From Isoetes taiwanensis (taxonomy: Eukaryota > Streptophyta > Lycopodiopsida > Isoetales > Isoetaceae), in the NCBI GenBank assembly GCA_021234155.1, contig JAJEKV010000052.1, positions 1,239,933-1,303,932 on the forward strand: a stretch of DNA of 64,000 nt. Reading direction: 5' to 3'. Below the pieces are notes generated by a model that was not told the origin of the DNA, ran no database searches, and saw only the letters and a program-made list of their open reading frames with translations. Positions 56,351 through 64,000 of this stretch are shown one piece after another. Both the position numbers and the translations under genes were made by a program. The stretch's first letter is position 1. Each line of letters starts with the position of its first letter.

Positions 56351-57844
56351 TTCTTGAGAGTAAATGGTTAAATGTATAGTTCAAACCTTGTACAGTGCCC
56401 TATCAGATCCTGGGAATTATCCTGCTATTGATCTGCATGATTCTTTGGGCACGCACTTAAGGCCGTACTTAAGAAGCTGCTGTTAAACATTCTGTGGTGT
56501 GCAACAGCTTAATTCCAGTGTATTTGAGAGATTGATTCATACACTTGTCTGTGGAATGTTCTGTATCTTCTAACAAGCGAGTTGCAGCATATCAGATTAG
56601 TTACAATGTTACAAACTTTCCCTCTTTGGCTATCTATATTTTATATATGTGGCATATTTGCCTCTCGGGCTTTTGCCATAGATCGAAATTGTTAGAGGAA
56701 TCTCAAACAAAACAAGTTCAACTTGGCGTGAGAAAAGTAGAAGAGTTATGATCCGCTTCTAGAATAATTGGCAAGAGGAAACTTGAAGAGCTGCAATAAT
56801 CCGACTTAGAATCTGTGATTTGAGAATCCAAAATTTTGGACGTTTGAATATAATGATCTGTTCTCTTAGGCGTGACTCCAATAGGATAGTTTCTATAAAC
56901 TAATACATTACATGATGCTTTTAAGTATCATAGTTGACATATATTACATCTAAGATCTTAGATCACAATATGAAATCAATATGACTCAATATTGTAGAGG
57001 GAATGGATCCATTGCAACAATATCCTATCATGCTAACTGAGAAATGGGTAATGGCAACAATGTTCCAGCAGTTAAAATTCAAGCGCAGTGGCATTAAGAA
57101 AAAGGAGAATGCACAAGGTAAATTTTCTCCATTAGCTCTCTTTGCAGGTACTTCTCCCAGAAAAAATATCATCTTTAGAAAAATGAGAACATGTTGACAA
57201 TCGAGAGAACAAGGTTGTAAGTTAAGTCGTTTGAAAGAAGCGAGGGACCCAGAAGCCCTGATCTGGTGGTAAGTTAATGGATTTGGGCATGCTCTAAGAG
57301 TGTTGCATCTTCCAAGATGATTATAAGTATTTAAGAAAAACTGAAATTTCTTGTGGCATCTAGCCTACTGCTACTTCTCTATACGTATCCTTGTGGTTGT
57401 GATTTATGTATCTCCAGTATGCACTTTTATGCTAATGTTATATTTCAGAGCTTTACTGAAAGAATATAGAATCAACGTTTTTCAACCTTTTGCAGATACT
57501 GGAGTTACAACACATTCTCAAACAAGTATAACAGACTTGGATTACGATTATCACTATCATATTTTACATACTTGCACATCCCACGTGCTTTAAATAGGCC
57601 TCATCTTGAACGTCTATTTGCAATTATAAACTGTGTGCTAGCAATACTTTGACTCATCAGTTACTGCGTTATCAGGATAAATACTACTTCCGATTCTGCC
57701 TAGTTTCCATTTTTGAAGTGAATTAATATGTACTCTGTCACTAGTATTCGGTTCAAGTCTGTATTACAGAGCTTGATGTAATACTAAAAAGTATTTTGCA
57801 GACATTTTCAAAATTTTATGGCCTGTGAATTGCAATATTGGCAG
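56351..57844. other. Helicase 3' flank and unidentified sequence
   Basis: The first few hundred bases should contain the helicase 3' UTR. A 40-codon stretch at 57003-57120 (MDPLQQYPIMLTEKWVMATM...) ends at a possible donor (cacaag|gtaaat). A small acceptor-like site stands at 57497 (ttttgcag). These might be exons of the same unknown gene as the next feature, but nothing is recognised. Confidence 0.3.
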
Positions 57845-57984
57845 GTGACTTTTCCTTGGATTCAAGAACGAAGGTTGTATGTGGCAAAGGAGCATCTGTG
57901 GAGGACTAGTCTTTTAATACATGTTTCAAGATCTGGGCTCCTAGTCAAACCAGATGGAACTCCAAATACCGAAACATTTGGAAA
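57845..57984 (+). other. Candidate internal exon of an unidentified gene
   Basis: The 140-bp segment has an acceptor (attggcag) and a strong donor (gaaa|gtaagt). It encodes 46 residues with protein-like composition, including WIQERRLYVAKEHLW and GLLVKPDGTPNTETFG. No family is recognised. A second exon-like piece follows near 58155-58250 (LQGLAMPGDSSEYHVLLLE), but no complete gene model could be built, so it may be a relic. Confidence 0.35.
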
Positions 57985-58439
57985 GTAAGTAAATCTTCTT
58001 TTGCATCAATTACCTCTCCAATAATCATCTTATATGTCGGATAATGTGTGTGCTTCTGGCTTCAAGAAAAGCTTGGAAAGTTCTTCTGATAAAACAGGTT
58101 TTCATCTGTTTTATCCAAGATTGAAGAAAGCATGAGATAACCAATTGCATGCAGCAGGGGCTACTTTCACTTCCGAAAGCTTGCAAGGTTTGGCAATGCC
58201 TGGAGATTCATCAGAATACCATGTTCTTCTGTTAGAGCTTGCAAGGTAGAAGCACGCATACTCTAAATCTTGCTATGTTCGTCTGTTAGCTTGCAGGGCA
58301 GAAGCCGGAAGATGAAGATCCAACGCAAATGACCTGCTGCTAGAGGTCGTGAGAGAATGTTGTAGCAGTTTGACATTCGAAGATAAACCAAAAAGCAAAC
58401 CAACTTTCCTTAGACGTTCCCTAAAACTGGCTTCCACCA

Positions 58440-58800
58440 TTATTTTTTTTTGCTAAACCATTGGATTTGTTAAATACGAATTAATACATAAATACGTGCA
58501 AATACGAGCATCTGAATGGCCCAAGAGCTTCAACTTGAAAAAGCTCCGGTGAAGCAACAAAGATTCGGAGGTAGAATCAACAACGGAATTGGCTGTGCAC
58601 AAATTCGGAACAAAATCCGAAATAAGAAACTGCAGCAAGAGGAGGAATGAAGGAAGAACAAATAAATGGACCAACCAACCAGAAAGAAAAAAAAAACTGT
58701 CTAGGTTCAGAAATCTCGTCTGATAAGTACAGCCATAGCTATACAGACGGTTTACTGACCGGGGAGTCGAACCCTGGTAATACCAACCATTTACAAACAT
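58440..58800 (-). mobile_element. SINE candidate with B-box and poly(A)
   Basis: On the minus strand a perfect RNA polymerase III B box GGTTCGACTCC lies near 58772-58762, in tRNA T-arm-like context (ccagggttcgactccccgg). The sequence runs about 320 bp to a poly(A) run (complement of the T-run at 58441-58450). No clear A box is found, so it may be 5'-truncated or a chance T-arm. No target duplication is seen. Confidence 0.35.
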
Positions 58801-58859
58801 TTGATCTCTCTAAAAATAAACGTCTGAAACTGCAAAAAACAAACCCCAAAAATAATATA

Positions 58860-59480
58860 AACCCACCTCAACCTTTAAGAGACAAATGAAAAGATCTTTC
58901 GGGGACATTAGTTCCATTCGTGGGCTTGTCCAACTAATAATACTCTATATGCATTTTGTAACATGGTCTAGAATTAATGGTTGTGATCAACCAGATCGAT
59001 AAGGCATAACATCCAACGGCTAGAAGTATGTTATTAGAGCGGGCATCCAGTTTTCATCCACCATGCATCCTTGCAAGGTTGTATCCTCTCCAAAATTGAT
59101 CGTCGCAATAACCGAACTTGCTTTGCGCCATAAGCAACCTTGTTCTGCTCTATTGTTCAGATCTTGTCCGATGCAAGCAGATTTAGCTCTTTATTCTGAT
59201 ATTGCAGGTCTTCAATGATTCACAATTCCCAAACACCTGAAAGTCATGATCATACTCGGACGAGACAGTTCCTGTTGATCCGTTGGAGCGTTTACCTAAA
59301 ATTGTATGTGTTTTTGTATGGGTACTTGTTTCTTGGATGTCTTTTGTTGTTTGTATGTATTTTGTTGTTTATGTTCAAATTTCTTATAGCTTTAATGAAG
59401 CACAATTTCATTATTTTTGGACATTACCTAAATTTGTGGACTTTCTATGGAAATCTTGCTTCGATGACAGTTTTCATACA
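58860..59480. other. Non-coding, nothing recognised
   Basis: No frame, RNA or repeat stands out. Confidence 0.4.
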
Positions 59481-59750
59481 CTGACAGATATCTTCAGCGA
59501 GTGCTGCATATGCTTCAACAACAACACTGGAATCTTGACAGTATTGGGTAGCTTCTTCTTATTGGAAGAAGCCCAAGCATAATTGAGAGTCTCTATCTCA
59601 ATGGAGTCACTAGCAGTCGTTAGCCTCCATCTTTTCGTTGAACAATTGAAATAATTGGATGGCTACACTTGGTTCCTCATAGGGACAGACTCCCAACAAG
59701 TCACTTGTATAGTCTCGGAGTTCTTTTTCTTATCATCCATTTGGGGCTCT

Positions 59751-60183
59751 TCAGTAGCATATCCTACCCTCATCAGGGCGTGCCGCTATAAATATAACCT
59801 CTTTATCTTTGAATGGATTGAATTCCAATATAGGTTTATCCTTCCAGGGAGCAACGTTCCATGTGGTGATGGCTTGACGCTTTGTGGTACATGATGGGCC
59901 ATTCTCAAACTCCAAAACTAGAGGCCCATTGTGCCCTGTCAACCTCTCATCGTCATCAGAGATATGTACATGTTTATTGAAAGATATAAAAGATATGAAA
60001 TCATATACCTATTTCTGTTTTGTACAAATGAATCGTCCAGTTACAAGAGAAATTTCACTGTAAGATCTTCATGGATAGCTCGATCAAATGGACCTTCATG
60101 TTCTTCCAACGAGTCCACCGGTATACTGAGAATAGATAGTGCCAACTTCGATGAAAGTGCCTTCTTGTCGAAAAGTGCAGTAG
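59751..60183 (-). other. Coding-like fragments of an unidentified gene
   Basis: Two minus-strand stretches have protein-like composition. The one near 60183-60045 includes SKLALSILSIPVDSLEEHEG and FDRAIHEDLTVKFLL, ending at a possible donor (ctt|gtaact). The one from 59942 to 59751 includes GPLVLEFENGPSC, TTWNVAPWKDKPILEFNPF and FIAARPDEGRICY, then a stop. A simple splice between them does not keep frame, so the model is unresolved or the gene is broken. No family is recognised. Confidence 0.3.
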
Positions 60184-60599
60184 CTTAGATCTGGAATGGC
60201 TCCATGAACATCCCCTCTCACCTCGTCTATGTATAACCACTAACGAACCCATACATTTATTTGCATCCAATTGAACCCATCCAAGTGATTGTGATTTCCA
60301 TTTAGGGTTTTCCTATGAAAAGAAGAAAATGAAATGTGAACTTCGTGACTTTGGAGGCTCATATTTTATCTGAATCTTTGTTCACTCTCCTCCGTGGTGC
60401 TCTTTATATCTGGCTTTCATCTTCATCTTCTCCAACCCCAAGCCCGAAGAACACGTGCAGGAATATAGGCGACATCACTTGCAATCTGGACTCAAGTTGG
60501 AAGGTAGTGACGTGCGCAAACGCTTGAACATATTGAGAAGTATTTTCTAGACGATCGAAGATCATACACTCTGGGATGGGAGGGAGTGGCTGCCACATT

Positions 60600-62420
60600 C
60601 TAGAACATCTTCATTTATTGGTTCAAGTCTTTTGCTTCTCCCATGTTCTGTTCTGCCATAATTTCTGCAGTCTATGTTTGCTTCCTCTACAAGTCTCTCA
60701 GCTTGAGATTTCTTTCGTTTGGGCATGTAGTCTTCTATGTCTGTGTTCCTTGGTTGTACTTCATCAAAAAGACTATTATCTGGACCTATATTTTCTTCTG
60801 AATTTCCACTGCTGAGTTTCTGATCAGAGATGCCATCATCCTATTCTAAATCCACTTCAAATGATACTTTCTTGACTGTTTGGCCACATTAGTACTATTT
60901 GATGTCTTTTGATGCCTATCTTTATACAATGTTGTTTCATCAAAGACAACATCTCTACTTATGACAATTTGCTTGGTATTTGGTACAAAAATTATGTACC
61001 CCTTGGACTCTACATCATATCCAACTAAATAACCAATTTCAACTTTATTGTCAAGTTTTTTCCTGAGTTCTGAAGGTACATGTGAATATGCTAGGCATCC
61101 ATAAACCTTGAACATGCTGTAATCTAAATCCCATTTTTGATTTGACCAAAGGTTTAGTGGCACATTACCTTTTAAAATGGCAATGGGCAGTCTATTTTGT
61201 ATCAACACTGCTGTTTTGAGTGCTTCCTCCCAAAGGTAGTTTGGCAGACTACTATGTTTAATCATAGATCTCACAGCATCCATTAAGGTTCTGTTCTTCC
61301 TCTCTGCAACTCCGTTTTGCTGAGGAGTGTACTTGCAAGTTAATTGTCTCTTGATGCCATTAGTAATGCGAAAAGATTTGAATCTTTTGGATAAATACCC
61401 CCTCCCCCCCGGTATGATCTTATGCACTTAACTTTTGAGCCTGTTTCTCTCTCCACCTCAGTCACATACTGTTTAAAAGTTGCAAGAGGTTGAGATTTCT
61501 TTTGTAAACAATAGCATTTGCCCTTTCTACTGTAGTACCTTTTGCTTAATCTACTCCTAACATTCAAGGGTCCATTTAAGTCTGTACGTATCAGATCCAA
61601 TACATTTTTGGCCCTATGTTTTGCCTTTTTGAAAATAAGTCTATTTATTTTGCCAAGCATGCATCCTTCATAGGGTAAGTTTTCAGTTTGCAGATCTTTA
61701 CAGTTGATCCAACCTTGCTTTGCCAGAAACTTGATGTTATTCAAATGTGTGTGACCTAATCTGTTATGCCATGTCCCAGCCTCTGATAGATGTACAACAT
61801 TAACACTATTACAGTTTATATTCTGCATCTGAAATAGGTTTCCACATCTTTGAGCAAAGAACTCCAACTGATCATTAAGATAAATTTTACATCCTTGTGA
61901 GTCAAAAGTGACTCGATACTCCAAATCAACAAGCTGGCTTATTGAAATCAAGCTTTTAACTATATTGGATACACATAAAACATTCTTAATGTCTACAATA
62001 TTTCCTTCTAGATCAAAGAGCTGCAATAATCCTTTTCCCAGAGCATTGCATTACTGATCCCTCAACTCCACTATCAACTATAATGTCATTAGTACTTTTA
62101 TTAGACTCAAGGTCATTATCTAAAATGGATAAGGTCAGATTTACCTCATTTTCATCTTCTTGTTTTGGTTCTCCATCATGTTCTTGAGTAATATGTACTC
62201 CACTTGATGTTCTTCCACCCCTTCCTCTATAGTTTGTGTTCCTTCCTCCTCTAGAGTCTCTTCCTCTGCCTCTGCCCCTTCCATGATCCTTTGGAATGGA
62301 GCATTTTGCTACAATGTGCCCTTTTCCTCAACAATGGTAGCAATCACTTTTGAAATGCCCTGGTTCATGGCAGTAAAAACACTTTCCTTTTTTGCTTTTG
62401 GTATTTTTCCCAGTATGAAT
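60600..62420 (-). mobile_element. Degenerate Copia fragment (gag end, protease, integrase)
   Basis: Minus-strand order is as follows. A Gag end carries two CCHC knuckles (CFYCHEPGHFKSDC, and a second interrupted by a stop) and a Gly/Arg-rich linker. A damaged protease reads IIVDSGVEGSV, lacking the usual DHM. Then come LEGNIVDIKNVL and ISISQL, GAG-pre-integrase WHNRLGHTHLNNIKFL, and integrase with QQNGVAERKNRTLMDAVRSM and FKVYGCLAYSHVP. The frame changes near 61400 in a G/C homopolymer, and the catalytic centre is disrupted there. Reverse transcriptase and RNase H are not found downstream, and I see no LTRs. It is older than the Copia at 4402-9350 and of a different subfamily. Confidence 0.88.
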
Positions 62421-63282
62421 TGTCGATTTTATACAGATTCAGCTTCGACGGTTAAGCCGTCGGTTATGGTTGGTTACAGGTGGTAGCTTATGAATAAATT
62501 TCCCTCCAATATGTGTGCCTTAACCTCCTTAAATATTCAAGAGAACTTTATCCTTTTACGACCATGAAACATCAACCTTCACAACCATTAACTATTAAAA
62601 GGAATAATGGTCATATTGTGACCTATGCATTAATTCTTCTAGTGCATCTGAGTCAACCTGTGTAATGTAGTATGGGGTTCTCCAAACTTTCAACACTTCA
62701 TGTATCTGCATATGGTTGTATCATTAGCCCTGCAACCTACATGTGATAACTTCATACTGCTATTGCAACATGTGAGAGGCTGTTATGGTAACATAATAAG
62801 GCAGTATGTTCAATGCATTTCATTGGAGTTATTTTCTACTGTAATGTTACAATCTGTTTTGAGAACATCTTGTTGCGTATGAATCCTAAATGTACAATGT
62901 TTACTCCTAAGAAGACAGTTTAAACCATTGAGTGATGTGGAAAATGGGGTTTGATCCCATCTTCTTTTTTCTCCGACGGTTGAGGTTGCAAGTTCAGGCA
63001 TCTCTTCTGGGATATTCCATGAATGTAGGGCTAGGATTAGGACGAGTATGGATTAGGATATAATGGGATGGTATGGCACAATGCGGTCATGTTGGATTCC
63101 AGGTCTATGGTCTATCCAACGCTGGTTTTGTTGGTCAAGTTCAACTGCAACAGAGTAATGTGGAGCGGGAAATCTATACTTGCATTGCTTAAGATGAGAG
63201 TACTTGTAACATGACGATCTACATGTATGGATTTGTTTTTGTAAGACAAGGTCTTGCAATCTCATTTGGAATGACGTCATCT
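62421..63282. other. No gene recognised
   Basis: Short chance frames only. Confidence 0.4.
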
Positions 63283-63320
63283 ATTTGTTTGTTTGTTTGT
63301 TTATTTGTTTTTTTCTTTTT
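63283..63320. repeat. (TTTG)n/(TTTA) microsatellite
   Basis: About nine tetranucleotide units followed by a T-rich run. Confidence 0.9.
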
Positions 63321-63539
63321 TATTGAAGGCAGTTTATCTCGTTTGTTACTCTATTGATATCTTCACTTGATACCCAGAGGACAATATGGGCATGCAATGA
63401 ATGTCTATTCTGAACTTCATATCTTAAAACATAATGGAGAACATTCCCAACTATTCCGTTTTCACAAAATTTTTTAGGAACATTTGCATCCTAACATGGA
63501 ATAAAACTGCGCATTCAACTGGGCAATCTGCCCACGTTA

Positions 63540-64000
63540 ATGTTTCATCATACAATAGGCCTGGGCTTGGATTTCAAAGGCTTCAGCTTCAGCAACTCTA
63601 TCAGAGAAAGAAGAATCAAAGAAGAAGAAGGGGCACTATGGGCACAAAGTGAGTCTAGTGGATCTGATCACAGTTCAAGCAGTGATTCTATGGTATCTAT
63701 CACCAAACCTTTCAGGGCTGAAAAAGAAGAGTCTCATAGCGAATCCAAATCCAGACTTCGTGCAGACAATTGGATAGGTAAGATTGTACTGTTTTGGTGC
63801 AAGTTTATTGCTTACTTGTATTCCTGGATTTGTTGCTAGAACGTCCAGTTTTGTTGTAAATCTTCATGGCACTTGTACCTAGATTCTAGTGCCACTGACC
63901 ATGAAGAGACCTGTTTGAACAGTTTGAAGCTATGCCTGGTAATAAAAAGTTCAAGATTGGAAAAGGAATGCTAAGCATAAAGGGGATTGGAACAGTAGGA
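63540..64000 (+). mobile_element. Start of a third Copia element (gag end and protease), cut by window edge
   Basis: The 99-residue frame at 63540 carries SSGSDHSSSSDSMVSI, which parallels DSDDSASSDSLISV of the intact Copia between Gag knuckle and protease. A stop at 63837 is followed in another frame by YLDSSATDH (protease, normally WxLDSGA(T/S)DHM) and KKFKIGKGMLSIKGIGTV, equivalent to KKVKIGRGKLTIQGVGAV of the intact copy. It is on the opposite strand to the other two Copias and is degenerate. A possible splice donor (atag|gtaaga, 63776) stands at the same place as in the intact copy. Confidence 0.8.

Noticed and set aside
58453-58800. 115-residue minus-strand frame
   Set aside because: It overlaps the SINE candidate and poly(A) tract and has biased composition; unlikely to be a gene.

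Overview
The window is nuclear DNA from a land plant. It holds a eukaryotic tRNA-Thr(AGU), a plant G-type lectin receptor kinase relic, a plant non-specific phospholipase C (NPC), an exon of a plastid-type folate/biopterin transporter, an RH35/DDX41 RNA helicase, and Copia, Tat-like Gypsy, chromovirus and LINE retroelements. The long non-coding stretches and deep retroelement nesting suggest a large genome, possibly a fern or other non-flowering plant. That last point is inference only.

Layout. 1-2.4 kb: a lone transporter exon, a MITE with 12-bp inverted ends, and on the minus strand a compact gene for a secreted peptide with eight cysteines, complete with TATA box and AATAAA signal. 2.4-4.35 kb: a lectin receptor kinase pseudogene with four frameshifts, truncated after DFG. 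4.4-9.35 kb: an apparently intact minus-strand Copia element with identical LTRs. 10.4-11.1 kb: a partial intron-bearing copy of the NPC gene; the full three-exon gene lies at 18.06-19.75 kb. Between them are low-coding DNA, two units with palindromic inverted ends, one carrying a LINE 3' hairpin, and a 24-nt periodic open frame. 20.8 kb: tRNA-Thr followed by about 1 kb of repeats that include copies of its 3' end. 22.1 kb: a second MITE.

25.1-48.1 kb is a nest. An old plus-strand LINE is split by two Ty3/Gypsy elements: a Tat/Athila-like element (25283-37246, TSD ATTCC) and a degenerate chromovirus (38305-47700, TSD (C/T)ATTG). The first Gypsy carries its own 5'-truncated LINE and long extra reading frames between pol and the 3' LTR.

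48.1-54.5 kb is repeat-rich: a palindromic tandem array, a duplicated segment, a tRNA-derived SINE, a solo-like LTR related to the chromovirus, and a duplicated block upstream of the helicase. 54.575-56.350 kb is the clearest functional gene, a single-exon DDX41/RH35 helicase. 56.4-64 kb holds unidentified exon-like pieces, a second SINE candidate, a degenerate minus-strand Copia, and the start of a third Copia at the right edge.

The likely working genes are the helicase, NPC, tRNA-Thr and perhaps the cysteine-rich peptide. They are independent single genes, not an operon or pathway. All boundaries were read by eye; no alignment or search was run.
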